Assembly (NCBI RefSeq): GCF_001494635.1
Contig: NZ_LOJF01000001.1
Span: forward strand, 930,001-994,000
Source: Tractidigestivibacter scatoligenes
GTDB taxonomy: Bacteria > Actinomycetota > Coriobacteriia > Coriobacteriales > Atopobiaceae
DNA: 64,000 nucleotides
Direction: 5' to 3'
Every line of letters begins with the position of its first letter. Positions within the stretch are counted from its first letter, which is position 1. The position numbers and the translations under genes were made by a program. Shown here one piece after another: positions 33,643-44,698 of the stretch. A model generated the notes under the pieces. That model was not told the origin of the DNA, did not search any database, and saw only the letters and a list, made by a program, of their open reading frames with translations.

Positions 33643-35364
33643 ATGGCACGAGGTCAGAGTGCTCGGCTGGACCAGAAGAAGTTGCTGGCAGATCCAATAC
33701 TGGTCACCACGATCATCGTCCTGATCGTGTTCTTGACCCTATTCATCCTATATCCGCTGGCAATCCTGCTCGTCGATGCCGTGGTAGGGGAGAGCGGCCC
33801 CACGCTTTCCGTGTTCCAGCGCGTGCTGGCGATGCCGTCCTTCGAGACGGCCATCAGCAACACGCTGGTCCTGGGGCTCTTCGTAGGCATAGTGGCCACG
33901 CTCATCGGCCTGCTCTTTGCCTACGTCGAGGTATACGTCAACCTCAAGTCACGCTTCATGAGCGGGCTCTTCAAGCTCGTCTCCATGCTCCCCGTGGTCT
34001 CTCCGCCGTTTGTACTGTCGCTTTCGGTGATCCTGCTCTTTGGCAAGGCGGGCCTCATCACCCGCACGCTCCTGGGAATCTATGACAACAACGTCTACGG
34101 CTTCTGGGGCATCGCCCTCGTGCAGACGCTCACGTTCTTCCCCGTGTGCTACATGATGTTCAGGGGACTGCTGAGAAACATCGACCCTTCCCTTGAGGAG
34201 GCTGCGCGCGACATGGGCGCCTCTCGCTGGAAGGTCTTCACCAGCGTCACACTGCCGCTCATCCTGCCGGGCATGGGCAACGCGTTTCTCGTCTCCTTCA
34301 TGGAGTCCATCGCCGATTTTGCGAACCCCATGATCATCGGTGGCTCCTACGACACGCTTGCCACGTCCATCTACCTGCAGATTACGGGCGCCTACGACAA
34401 GCAGGGCGCCTCTGCCATGTCGTGCGTGCTTCTCGGTATCACGCTCATTATGTTCATCGTCCAGAAGTACGTGCTCGAGCGTAAGAGCACGGCAACACTC
34501 ACGGGCAAGGCCGCGCGCGGTCGCATGCTCATCACCGACAACTCTGTCCGCATCCCGCTCTCGGTCCTGTGCGGTGCCGTTGCCGTCTTTGTCGTGGCGC
34601 TCTATGTGTGCGTGCCGTTTGGCGCGCTGTTCAAGACGTGGGGCTATGACTACTCGCTCACGCCCAAGTGGTTCATCCAGGTCTTTACCCTCCACCACGG
34701 CTTCGAGGCCTTTGCCGACTCGTTTGGCCTGTCGCTCATTGCGGCACCGCTTACGGCCCTGCTATCGATGGTCATCGCCTACCTCGTGGTGAAGCGGCGC
34801 TTCCCCGGCCGCGGCTTCATCGAGTTTGTCTCCATGCTCGCCATGGCCGTGCCCGGCACCGTCCTGGGCGTCGGCTTCATCCGCGGCTTCTCGAGCGGCG
34901 TCTTCCACTCCGGGTTTATGCAGGGGCTCTACGGAACGGCGGCCATTCTCGTCATCGTGTTCATCGTGAGGTCGCTGCCAACCGGTACGCGCTCGGGCAT
35001 CTCGGCGCTGCGCCAGATCGACAAGTCCATCGAGGAATCCGCCTACGACATGGGCGCCAACAGCTTCCAGGTCTTCATGACTGTGACGCTGCCGCTTATC
35101 AAGGACTCGTTCCTCTCTGGCCTCGTCACCGCCTTTGTGCGCTCCATCACGGCAATCTCGGCGGTCATCCTGCTGGTCACGCCGCAGACGCTCATGATCA
35201 CCGTGCAGATCAACGAGTACGCCGAGAAGGGCGCCTATGGCATTGCCTGCGCCTTTGCCACGATTCTCATCATCATCACGTACGCGGCCGTCGTGCTCAT
35301 GAATGTCTTCATCAAGCACTTTGGCACCAGCGCAAAGATCAACGCTCAGAGCGAGGGGGAGTAA
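33643..35364 (+). CDS. ABC transporter permease, fused two-domain type
   Basis: A 573-aa inner membrane protein with about twelve helices in two BPD_transp_1 halves, as in FbpB/ThiP-type iron or thiamine importers. Each half has an EAA loop for docking the ATPase: LEEAARDMGASRWKVFTSVT near residue 185 and IEESAYDMGANSFQVFMTVT near residue 465. ATG 33643 is preceded by GAGAGGAGAG. The ATPase starts 3 nt after its TAA. Confidence 0.9.
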   Translation: MARGQSARLDQKKLLADPILVTTIIVLIVFLTLFILYPLAILLVDAVVGESGPTLSVFQRVLAMPSFETAISNTLVLGLFVGIVATLIGLLFAYVEVYVNLKSRFMSGLFKLVSMLPVVSPPFVLSLSVILLFGKAGLITRTLLGIYDNNVYGFWGIALVQTLTFFPVCYMMFRGLLRNIDPSLEEAARDMGASRWKVFTSVTLPLILPGMGNAFLVSFMESIADFANPMIIGGSYDTLATSIYLQITGAYDKQGASAMSCVLLGITLIMFIVQKYVLERKSTATLTGKAARGRMLITDNSVRIPLSVLCGAVAVFVVALYVCVPFGALFKTWGYDYSLTPKWFIQVFTLHHGFEAFADSFGLSLIAAPLTALLSMVIAYLVVKRRFPGRGFIEFVSMLAMAVPGTVLGVGFIRGFSSGVFHSGFMQGLYGTAAILVIVFIVRSLPTGTRSGISALRQIDKSIEESAYDMGANSFQVFMTVTLPLIKDSFLSGLVTAFVRSITAISAVILLVTPQTLMITVQINEYAEKGAYGIACAFATILIIITYAAVVLMNVFIKHFGTSAKINAQSEGE

Positions 35365-35367
35365 CCC

Positions 35368-36444
35368 ATGGCCAAGGAGAAGAAGGGTGTGCGCCTTGAG
35401 CACATCTCCAAGATCTATCAGGACCCCAAGACAAAGAAGGACTTCTACGCCGTCCACGATGCCAACCTGGAGATAGCGCCCGGTGAGTTCGTGACGCTGC
35501 TTGGCCCCTCTGGCTGCGGAAAGACCACCATCCTGCGCATGATCGCCGGCTTCGAAAGCCCGGACGAGGGACAGATCTACCTGGGCGGCGAGCCCATCAA
35601 CGACCTTACCCCCAACAAGCGCGACACGGCCATGGTCTTCCAGAGCTACGCTCTGCTCCCGCACTACAACATCTTTGATAACGTGGCGTACGGCCTCAAG
35701 ATCCGCAAGCTCCCCGCCGACGAGATTCGCGACAAGGTCACGCGAATCCTGGGCATGGTTGGCTTGGAGGGCATGGAGGATCGCATGACCAACCAGCTCT
35801 CGGGTGGCCAGCAGCAGCGCGTTGCCCTGGCGCGTGCCCTGGTCATCGAGCCCTCGGTCCTGCTCTTCGACGAGCCCCTCTCCAACCTGGACGCCAAGCT
35901 GCGCGTGGAGATGCGCACCGAGGTGCGTCGCATCCAGCAGGAGGCGGGCATCACCGCAGTCTACGTGACGCACGACCAGTCCGAGGCCATGGCAATCGCC
36001 GACAGGATCATCGTCATGAAGCGTGGCGTCATCGACCAGGTTGGCGACCCGCACGCCGTCTACTATCGTCCCGTCGACGAGTTTGTGGCCGACTTCATCG
36101 GCGAGTCCAACTTCCTGCGTGGCAAGCTTGCCGAGAAGGAGGGTGACACGGGCGTCGCGACCATCGAGGGGCACAGCGTTGAGGTTGACGGCGTTTCCGC
36201 CCACAGCGTGGGCGATGACATCACCCTGGTGCTGCGTCCCGAGGCGGCCACCCTCGCTGACGAGGGCGTCCTCCACTGCAAGGTCACACTCTCGCGCTTC
36301 ATGGGTAGCTACCAGAACTATCAGGTCATGGTAGGCAACACCCTTGTCAAGATTCAGGACTTCAACCCCAAGACCCACAAGATCTACGAGGTGGGCGACG
36401 ATGCCTTTGTGAGCTTCACAAAAGGTGACGTTCACGCACTGTGA
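35368..36444 (+). CDS. ABC transporter ATP-binding protein (FbpC/PotA-like)
   Basis: A 358-aa ATPase for the preceding importer: Walker A GPSGCGKTT near residue 48, Q-loop VFQSYALLPH, signature LSGGQQQR near residue 145, Walker B SVLLFDEPLSNLD, and the H-loop YVTHDQSEAM, then a C-terminal TOBE-type regulatory domain (~245-358). Its stop TGA is the first three bases of the 36442 palindrome. Confidence 0.92.
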   Translation: MAKEKKGVRLEHISKIYQDPKTKKDFYAVHDANLEIAPGEFVTLLGPSGCGKTTILRMIAGFESPDEGQIYLGGEPINDLTPNKRDTAMVFQSYALLPHYNIFDNVAYGLKIRKLPADEIRDKVTRILGMVGLEGMEDRMTNQLSGGQQQRVALARALVIEPSVLLFDEPLSNLDAKLRVEMRTEVRRIQQEAGITAVYVTHDQSEAMAIADRIIVMKRGVIDQVGDPHAVYYRPVDEFVADFIGESNFLRGKLAEKEGDTGVATIEGHSVEVDGVSAHSVGDDITLVLRPEAATLADEGVLHCKVTLSRFMGSYQNYQVMVGNTLVKIQDFNPKTHKIYEVGDDAFVSFTKGDVHAL

Positions 36445-36470
36445 GACAAAGGGAGTTTCCCTTTGTCTCA
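36442..36470. repeat. Palindrome (TGAGACAAAGGGA family), copy 2
   Basis: TGAGACAAAGGGA-GTT-TCCCTTTGTCTCA. It gives the ABC ATPase its TGA stop and likely terminates the importer operon. Confidence 0.75.
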
Positions 36471-36588
36471 TTCGACGGGCGTCTTCCTGCGCCATGGGCG
36501 GGGGAGGCGCCCGTTCTTGGTATTGGCGGGTAGAATCGATGGGTATGAGCAGAGTGTGTCAGTTTGTTAGCGCGTCTGGAGGCATACC

Positions 36589-37128
36589 ATGGACCAGAAG
36601 TTTGCAAGCACTAAGTTGGGAACCATCGTCTCTGGCGTTGCGCTGGCGGCTATGGGCATCATTCTCTTCACCAACCCGCAATCCGCCATGCTTACGATCA
36701 CCGTCATGCTTGGATGGGTGCTGGTTGTCATGGGCATTGTTTCTCTGGCGAGCGCGCTCACGCGCTGGAGCGTGATCCTCTCGACTGCCGACCTCTACGC
36801 CGGCATCGTCGAGCTGCTCTTTGGCATCCTTCTGGTGAACATCCCAGGCTTCTTTGTGACGTGGATCTTCATCCTGCTGGGCATCTTCATCCTGGTCTCC
36901 GGCCTCAACTCCCTGTACGGCGCAAACGCCTTGCAGGCGCTTGGCCTGCCGAGGGCTGGAACCGCCAAGGTGGGTGCCATTCTCGCCATCGTGCTGGGTG
37001 TGCTGGTGCTGTTCTCGCCTGGTCTCTTTGCTGATACGACCGTGGTCATCTGCGGCATTGCGCTGGTCTACTGTGGCATCGTGCGCATTGTGGATGGCGT
37101 GCGCATGCCGAGCGAGCACCGCGCGTAG
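36589..37128 (+). CDS. HdeD/DUF308 family membrane protein
   Basis: A 179-aa protein of six predicted helices in the DUF308/HdeD family (GVALAAMGIILFTNPQSAML, WIFILLGIFILVSGLNSLYG, VLGVLVLFSPGLFADTTVVI). HdeD in E. coli is linked to acid and density-dependent stress; the function in Actinobacteria is not established. ATG 36589 preceded by GGAGG. Single gene. Confidence 0.82.
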   Translation: MDQKFASTKLGTIVSGVALAAMGIILFTNPQSAMLTITVMLGWVLVVMGIVSLASALTRWSVILSTADLYAGIVELLFGILLVNIPGFFVTWIFILLGIFILVSGLNSLYGANALQALGLPRAGTAKVGAILAIVLGVLVLFSPGLFADTTVVICGIALVYCGIVRIVDGVRMPSEHRA

Positions 37129-37248
37129 GGAAACTCGACTGGCATAGAGACACTTAGGAGCGGCAGTCGCCAGTTGTTGAGTTGCGCGTGACTTGGGCCT
37201 TAACTCTTATTCTCGCCGGCCTGACTCCGCGATGTTGAGAGCCCCGTT

Positions 37249-37398
37249 GCCCAAAAATTGCGGATGCCGGCCCTTTTTAGATGAATTGCCAAGTACGAAG
37301 CCTCTAACCTTTTGCGGAACCGCAGGTAGGGAAATGGTACTCGTGAGGTGATACTAAGCGGGACCCTAAATTTTGACCGGCAACCGCAAATTTTGGGC
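37249..37398. mobile_element. MITE-like inverted-repeat element, 150 bp, copy 2 (inverted)
   Basis: Left terminus GCCCAAAAATTGCGGATGCC has decayed by two or three bases from the right terminus (CCGGCAACCGCAAATTTTGG), which is identical to copy 1. Same length as the copy at 6477-6626, opposite orientation. With this, the gap 37129-37514 holds only the element and a terminator. Confidence 0.65.
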
Positions 37399-37456
37399 AG
37401 GGAAGTCCCCTAGATGCATTCGGAGTGACGTCAAAGCGGTTGCCGCGGCCAAAGAA

Positions 37457-37490
37457 GAGCCCCGCCGCAAGGTTGGTTGCGGCGGGGCTC
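37457..37490 (-). terminator. Terminator of the class III glutamine synthetase gene
   Basis: A perfect 14-bp stem, GAGCCCCGCCGCAA and complement around GGTTGG, just past the gene's stop; on the minus strand it is followed by TTCTTT. Confidence 0.7.
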
Positions 37491-37514
37491 CAATCGCTCG
37501 CTTTCGTCCTGCGC

Positions 37515-39605
<2,091 letters not shown>

Positions 39606-39912
39606 ACTGCCTCTTCTCCTGTCCCTGAACTTTCCCGGAGGTACCGCGCGAGGGTTGCTGCCCGCCCTGTACCCTTGTACGCACACCACTGTACCGTGGC
39701 TTTGTTTCCCAAAGCGGGAAGAGCTTGTTTCCACGCAATTTCAAGGAAGGGAAGGTTGGGGGACAGAGGGGCGTCTGGGGGCATTTGGCGCCTCCAACCG
39801 CACCGTACGCTCGCAAGAGTCACAGAGATTCGCGAGTAAAAGGGGCGTGCGGCTATCGAGGGGAAATGAAGGCGGGCGCAGCCGTGGCAACAACAGGGAA
39901 AAACAAAGAAAA

Positions 39913-39956
39913 TTTTCCAAATTGTTGAGGAAAAAAAGAAAAAACTTTTCTATAAT
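39913..39956 (+). promoter_or_regulatory. AT-rich promoter and candidate RpiR operator before eda
   Basis: TTTTCC (39913-39918) and GGAAAA (39929-39934) form an inverted repeat beside GGAAAAAAAGAAAAAAC and a consensus -10 TATAAT at 39951-39956; the best -35, TTGAGG at 39925, has a 20-bp spacer. A similar GAGAAAAAAGAAAAAAA tract with inverted arms precedes gnd, hinting at one RpiR regulon. The remainder of the 390-nt gap contains no gene that I can see. Confidence 0.45.
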
Positions 39957-39994
39957 GGTTCACGTAACGGACGGAGCGGGCCAAGGAGACACTC

Positions 39995-40654
39995 ATGACA
40001 GATTATATGAAGCAGGATGGCTTCTATGAGAATGTCGAGAAGATCGGCGTCATGCCGGTTGTCGTTCTCGAGAAGCTCGAGGATGCAGTTCCCATGGGAA
40101 ACGCGCTTACTAAGGGCGGCCTGCCTGCAGCCGAGGTGACGTTCAGGACCTCCGCGGCGGCCGATTGCATTCACGCCATGGCAACCAAGTGCCCCGACGT
40201 CCTCGTTGGTGCGGGAACCGTACTCAACCTCGACCAGGCAAAGCGTGCGGTGGATGCTGGCGCGAAGTTCATCGTGAGCCCCGGTTTTGACCTCGAGGTT
40301 GTCGATTGGTGCCTCGCTAACAAGATTGACGTGATTCCCGCCGGTGTGACGCCGACCGAGCTCACGACCCTGGTCAACCGGGGCATCGAGGTCACCAAGT
40401 TCTTCCCTGCAGGCATTTACGGTGGCATCAAGGCCATCGACGCACTGGCTTCGGTGTTTGTTGGGCACCGCTTCATGCCTACCGGTGGCGTCAACGCCGA
40501 TAACCTCCGCGATTATCTCAGCGACAAGGCGATTATCGCTGCTGGTGGCACGTGGATGGTGAAGCCCGCCCTCTTCAGCGACGGTGACTTCACCGAGGTG
40601 GAGCGCAAGTCCGCCGAGGCAGCAAAGATGGTTCGCGAGATCAGGGGCATGTAG
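39995..40654 (+). CDS. eda: 2-keto-3-deoxy-6-phosphogluconate (KDPG) aldolase
   Basis: A 219-aa class I aldolase splitting KDPG into pyruvate and glyceraldehyde 3-phosphate. The Schiff-base lysine is K135 in VTKFFPAG and the general acid/base is E47 in AEVTFRT; GAGTVLN and PTGGV complete the site. No 6-phosphogluconate dehydratase (edd) is next to it; the sugar-acid dehydratase at 49957-51437 may supply the substrate. Followed at 65 nt by a dehydrogenase gene. Confidence 0.93.
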   Translation: MTDYMKQDGFYENVEKIGVMPVVVLEKLEDAVPMGNALTKGGLPAAEVTFRTSAAADCIHAMATKCPDVLVGAGTVLNLDQAKRAVDAGAKFIVSPGFDLEVVDWCLANKIDVIPAGVTPTELTTLVNRGIEVTKFFPAGIYGGIKAIDALASVFVGHRFMPTGGVNADNLRDYLSDKAIIAAGGTWMVKPALFSDGDFTEVERKSAEAAKMVREIRGM

Positions 40655-40719
40655 GCACCAGGTGCGGCATGCAGGCAACGTGGCTGTCGCTCAGACGGCT
40701 GACGAGAGGAGCAGATTCC

Positions 40720-41817
40720 ATGGCAAGCAGCACAACTAAGCTCGACAGCGCAATCAAGTTTGGTGCAGGAAGGTATCGGCAGGAGAGCGGCCTTCTCGAC
40801 CACATTGGCGAGGAAATTCGCCGCTTTGGCCGCAGGGTCCTTGTCGTTGCCGGTCCGCGTGCATGGGATGCCGTGAAGGACAAGTTCACCGCAAGCATGA
40901 ACGAGTCCGGCATTGACTTCCAGCTGGAGGTTTTTGGCGGATGGTGCTCCTTTGAGGCGGCAAAGGAGCTTGCCGACAAGGCCCACGCCTACGGCGCGCA
41001 GGAGATCGTTGGCATTGGCGGCGGCAAGATCATGGACCTCGCAAAGGCGGTTGGCGAGGTGGCAAAGCTCGGGACTGTCAACGTCCCCACCTCGGCATCC
41101 ACGTGCGCCCCGTTCACGTGCATGAGCGTCATGTACACGCCGGAGGGTGGCAAGAAGCTCAGCTGGAGGTTCGACCACGAGATCGATGCCTGCCTCATGG
41201 ACATGGACGTGATTGCGAACTGCCCCATCCGCTACAACGCGGCAGGCATCGTTGACGCCATGGCCAAGCGCATCGAGATGCTCAACGGCCAGCCCGCCCT
41301 CAAGGAGGAGGACACGCCCATCGACATATTCTCGGCCTATAGCATTGCGTGCTACACGTACTCGGTGCTGGAGCAGAATGCCCTCAAGGCAATCGAGGAC
41401 AACAGGCAGCACAAGGCAACAAAGACGCTCTACGACGTCGCGTTCATGAACGTGCCGGTGACGGGCGTCATCGCCAACACCACCAAGAGCTTCAAGCAGT
41501 CTGAGCTTGCTCACGTCATCTACGATGGCGTTCGCACCATCTTCACCAAGGAGGCGGCTGACGCAATCCACGGCGAGATCGTGGGAGTTGGCCTCTTCTG
41601 CCAGCTCTACTTCAACGGCCAGGAGGACAAGGAGGCCGAGCTGCGCGAGTTCATGCGCAGCATGGATATGCCGCTGACCCTCTCCGACCTTGGCATCGAG
41701 CCGACCGAGGAGAACATGGACAAGCTCGAGGAGTACATCGCGAACTCTCGTCACTTCACGAGCACCGACCCGGCGGACCGCAAGCGCCTGCACGACGCGG
41801 TTCACGAGATGGCATAG
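40720..41817 (+). CDS. Iron-containing dehydrogenase, glycerol dehydrogenase-like
   Basis: A 365-aa metal-dependent dehydrogenase of the GldA/hydroxycarboxylate dehydrogenase branch. GIGGGKIMDLAKAVGE near residue 95 binds NAD; VPTSASTCAPFT and the RYNAAGIVDAMAK and ELAHVIYDGV regions carry the likely metal ligands. ATG 40720 is preceded by GAGAGGAGC. Within a sugar-acid locus it may oxidise or reduce a polyol, hydroxy acid or keto acid; the exact substrate is not visible. Confidence 0.8.
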   Translation: MASSTTKLDSAIKFGAGRYRQESGLLDHIGEEIRRFGRRVLVVAGPRAWDAVKDKFTASMNESGIDFQLEVFGGWCSFEAAKELADKAHAYGAQEIVGIGGGKIMDLAKAVGEVAKLGTVNVPTSASTCAPFTCMSVMYTPEGGKKLSWRFDHEIDACLMDMDVIANCPIRYNAAGIVDAMAKRIEMLNGQPALKEEDTPIDIFSAYSIACYTYSVLEQNALKAIEDNRQHKATKTLYDVAFMNVPVTGVIANTTKSFKQSELAHVIYDGVRTIFTKEAADAIHGEIVGVGLFCQLYFNGQEDKEAELREFMRSMDMPLTLSDLGIEPTEENMDKLEEYIANSRHFTSTDPADRKRLHDAVHEMA

Positions 41818-41875
41818 GCACTTCTCATACACCTATTCCGCGTCTGTGGGGAAGCCCGCGGAGCGAAGGGAAAAC

Positions 41876-41911
41876 GACCCCGGCTGCCTTGGGGGAGAGG
41901 CAGCCGGGGTC
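41876..41911. terminator. Two-way terminator between eda operon and rpiR
   Basis: GACCCCGGCTGCCT and AGGCAGCCGGGGTC form a perfect 14-bp stem around TGGGGGAG, between convergent genes. The T run is poor on the plus side (GCGTCTT). Confidence 0.6.
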
Positions 41912-42005
41912 GCGTCTTAGTGCGGGCGTCTGTTCGTGCAGCCCCGCGCGCATGCGCCTATCCGCGCGCAGGAACCGCCCTACTGGGCGCCTACTGGGCA
42001 CTGTC

Positions 42006-42887
42006 CTACAGCTGGGACATGTAATTCTCGGGGTTGTCCAACTTGGTGAGGCTGATGGCAGACCTAATGGCGTGCAGGGATTCCGGAACGCCAGGCTTGC
42101 GGAACATGACGGTCGTGTAGAGCGAATCGATGAGGGCAAGCTGGGCGATCCTGCTCGAGAGCGACTCCGAGCGGTACCCCGTCTCCTCAGATGCCGAGAG
42201 CAGGATGACGTCCGCGTATTGCTCCAGGTACTTAGAGGGGTAGCTTGCTACGGCAATCACCTTTGCGCCTGCGTCCTTCGCGATGCGCGCGATGTTGATG
42301 ATTCCCTCTGAGAGGCCCGTGTGGGTGATGGCAAAGATGCAGTCTTCCTTCCCGAGAAGAGAGGCCTGCATGAGCTGGACGTGGTAGTCAGCGGCGAACT
42401 GGACTTCGATAGGGGAGCGAAGGAACTTCTGGTAAGCGTCATAGGCGACGGCATTCGACTCGCCGCTTCCGTAGAACGAGACGCGCCGTGCATCAAGCAG
42501 AAGCTGGACTGCCTTGTCGAGATCGTCTGCATCGAAGAGCTTCGCCGTGTCCTCGAGCGACATGACTGAAGAGCGAAAAACCTTCTTCGCAATGTCGATG
42601 GCCGAGTCGTCACGCGAGACGTTCTCGTGGACCGAAATCTCCGGATTGTAGGCATCGGTGAGAAGGTCGTTCCTAAAATCGCGATAGCCCTGGTAGCCGA
42701 GCTTCTTCGTGAACTTGAAGACCGTGGAGTCCGCCAGGCCAAGGGTGGAGGCCATCTCGGAGATTGTCATGAGCGAGGCGTCATCGGGGTTGGCAATGAC
42801 GTACTCGGCAATCTCCCTCTCCTTGGAGGAGAAGGAGGGCATGGCAGCCTTGATCTTGAGCAAGACCGAACTGTTGTGGACGGGCAT
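42006..42887 (-). CDS. RpiR/MurR-family transcriptional regulator
   Basis: A 293-aa regulator: N-terminal RpiR helix-turn-helix (residues ~1-80, FSSKEREIAEYVIANPDDA, LADSTVFKFTKKLGYQGYRD) and a C-terminal SIS sugar-phosphate domain (~125-270, RVSFYGSGESNAVA, FAITHTGLSEGIINIA). Such proteins sense a phosphorylated sugar intermediate. ATG 42887 has GGAG upstream. It lies between the convergent eda operon and the divergent gnd-PTS operon and very likely controls both. Confidence 0.9.
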   Translation of the reverse strand: MPVHNSSVLLKIKAAMPSFSSKEREIAEYVIANPDDASLMTISEMASTLGLADSTVFKFTKKLGYQGYRDFRNDLLTDAYNPEISVHENVSRDDSAIDIAKKVFRSSVMSLEDTAKLFDADDLDKAVQLLLDARRVSFYGSGESNAVAYDAYQKFLRSPIEVQFAADYHVQLMQASLLGKEDCIFAITHTGLSEGIINIARIAKDAGAKVIAVASYPSKYLEQYADVILLSASEETGYRSESLSSRIAQLALIDSLYTTVMFRKPGVPESLHAIRSAISLTKLDNPENYMSQL

Positions 42888-43128
42888 GGCGCACTCCAAT
42901 GTTTCCAGAGAAATAGCGCGATGGGGTAGGGCTTGTCGCCGGTGGCCCAAGGGGGTCTTTCCAGTCCTTGTCCCAACAGGTGACCTTAAATAAACATTAG
43001 CAGGTCAACGGCGATTTATCCGCAGAAGTGGAAGAAGCCGCAATCTTATCACTTCCCCTTCGCAAAAGATAAAATTGCCATCCACACATATAAGAAATGA
43101 AATCTCAACAGTACGTCCACAAAAAATA

Positions 43129-43146
43129 TTTCTCCGTTTAGAGAAA
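43129..43146. promoter_or_regulatory. Candidate RpiR operator before gnd
   Basis: TTTCTC-CGTTTA-GAGAAA, perfect 6-6-6 inverted repeat, continuing into AAAGAAAAAAATTACTTG. It lies 77 nt before the gnd start in a markedly AT-rich stretch, and matches the tract before eda. A -10 may be TAGTAT at 43175-43180. Confidence 0.45.
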
Positions 43147-43222
43147 AAAGAAAAAAATTACTTGAAAAGTGTCATAGTATGTAGCCGTTACGTAGGCAAG
43201 TGCTGCCGACGAGAGGAGCAAT

Positions 43223-44662
43223 ATGGGTAGTTACGTTGGGGTCTTTGGCATGGGCGTCATGGGACAGAGTCTCGCCCTGAACATCGCCAGCAAGGGGTAC
43301 TCCGTTTCTGTCTTCAACAGGCACGGCGAAGCCACGAAGAAGTTCATGGAGAACCGCGTTCAGGGTCACGAGGACCGCATGAAGCTCGTGAGCGACTCCT
43401 ACGACCTCAAGTCGTTCTGCGATTCTCTCGAGACTCCTCGCAAGATCATCCTCATGGTCAAGGCCGGTCCCGTCGTGGATGCCGTTACCGACGAGCTTCT
43501 CCCTTACCTTGAGTCCGGCGACATCGTTATCGACGCTGGCAACTCGTACTACAAGGACACCAAGCGTCGCATGGATTACTATGCCGAGAAGGGCATCAAC
43601 TTCTTTGGCATGGGCGTCTCCGGTGGCGAGAAGGGCGCCCTCGTTGGCCCCTCCATTATGCCCAGCGGTGACAAGAACCTCTACGACACCTACCTTGCCA
43701 AGCTCCTCACTGACATCTCGGCCCATACCGCTGATGGCTCGCCTTGCTGCGATTACATTGGTCCCGAGGGCTCTGGCCAGTACGTGAAGATGGTTCACAA
43801 TGGCATCGAGTATGGTGACATCCAGAACATCGACGAGGCGTACTGGATCATGAAGCAGCTTCTCGGCATGAGCAACGCCGAGATGGCAGACGTCTTCGAG
43901 AGCTGGAACAACGGCCGTCTCAACTCGTTCCTGGTCGAAATTACCTACAAGATTCTGCGCGAGAAGGACCCCGAGACCGGCGACGACCTCATCGACCACA
44001 TCCTCGACGAGGCGGCCCAGAAGGGCACCGGCATGTGGACGGCCATTGACGGCCTCGAGATGCACATGCCCATCCCAACCATGGCCGAGGCGGTGTTCGC
44101 CCGCAACCTCTCTGCCATCAAGGGTCAGCGCGTCGAGGCCTCCAAGGTCTTCTCCGAGAAGCCCGCGGCGCACATCGAGGACAAGCAGGCCTTCCTCGCC
44201 GACCTCGAGCAGGCCGTGTACGCCAACAAGATCATCGCCTACGCGCAGGGCTTCCAGCTTCTGTCCGCCGCCTCCGACGAGCACAACTGGGACCTCAAGC
44301 TCGGCGACATCGCGCTGCTGTGGCGTGAGGGTTGCATCATCCGCGCTGGCTTCCTCGATCGCATCAAGTCCGCATACAGCGAGGGGAAGAAGGTCGTGAA
44401 CCTCATCCTTACGGACGAGTTCCGCGAGGAGATCAGGGCTGCCATCCCTGCATACCGTCGCGTCGTTGCCAAGGCCATCGAGTGCGGCCTCTATATCCCC
44501 ACGATGGTCGCCTCCCTGCAGTACTTCGATGGCTATACCTCCGAGAAGCTCGAGGCCAACATGTGCCAGGCCCAGCGCGACTGGTTTGGCGCGCACACGT
44601 TCCATCGCGACGACCGTCCGCACGACGAGTCCTTCCATCACACCTGGGAGAAGCTCGACTAG
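43223..44662 (+). CDS. gnd: 6-phosphogluconate dehydrogenase, decarboxylating
   Basis: A 479-aa enzyme converting 6-phosphogluconate to ribulose 5-phosphate and CO2 with reduction of NAD(P). GVFGMGVMGQSLA is the nucleotide fold at residue 6; GVSGGEKGALVGPSIMPSG near residue 132 and K189 in YVKMVHNGIEYGD belong to the catalytic site. Its place at the head of a mannose-type PTS operon suggests that 6-phosphogluconate arrives by PTS uptake of gluconate, a route known in Enterococcus. Confidence 0.95.
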   Translation: MGSYVGVFGMGVMGQSLALNIASKGYSVSVFNRHGEATKKFMENRVQGHEDRMKLVSDSYDLKSFCDSLETPRKIILMVKAGPVVDAVTDELLPYLESGDIVIDAGNSYYKDTKRRMDYYAEKGINFFGMGVSGGEKGALVGPSIMPSGDKNLYDTYLAKLLTDISAHTADGSPCCDYIGPEGSGQYVKMVHNGIEYGDIQNIDEAYWIMKQLLGMSNAEMADVFESWNNGRLNSFLVEITYKILREKDPETGDDLIDHILDEAAQKGTGMWTAIDGLEMHMPIPTMAEAVFARNLSAIKGQRVEASKVFSEKPAAHIEDKQAFLADLEQAVYANKIIAYAQGFQLLSAASDEHNWDLKLGDIALLWREGCIIRAGFLDRIKSAYSEGKKVVNLILTDEFREEIRAAIPAYRRVVAKAIECGLYIPTMVASLQYFDGYTSEKLEANMCQAQRDWFGAHTFHRDDRPHDESFHHTWEKLD

Positions 44663-44698
44663 CTGTCTAGCAGCAGAGCATTTTTCTCCTGGTCAAAC

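Noticed and set aside
37249-37398. The inverted-repeat elements as simple rho-independent terminators
   Set aside because: Stems are separated by up to 106 nt of conserved sequence and lack 3' T runs, and exact element length is kept between copies.
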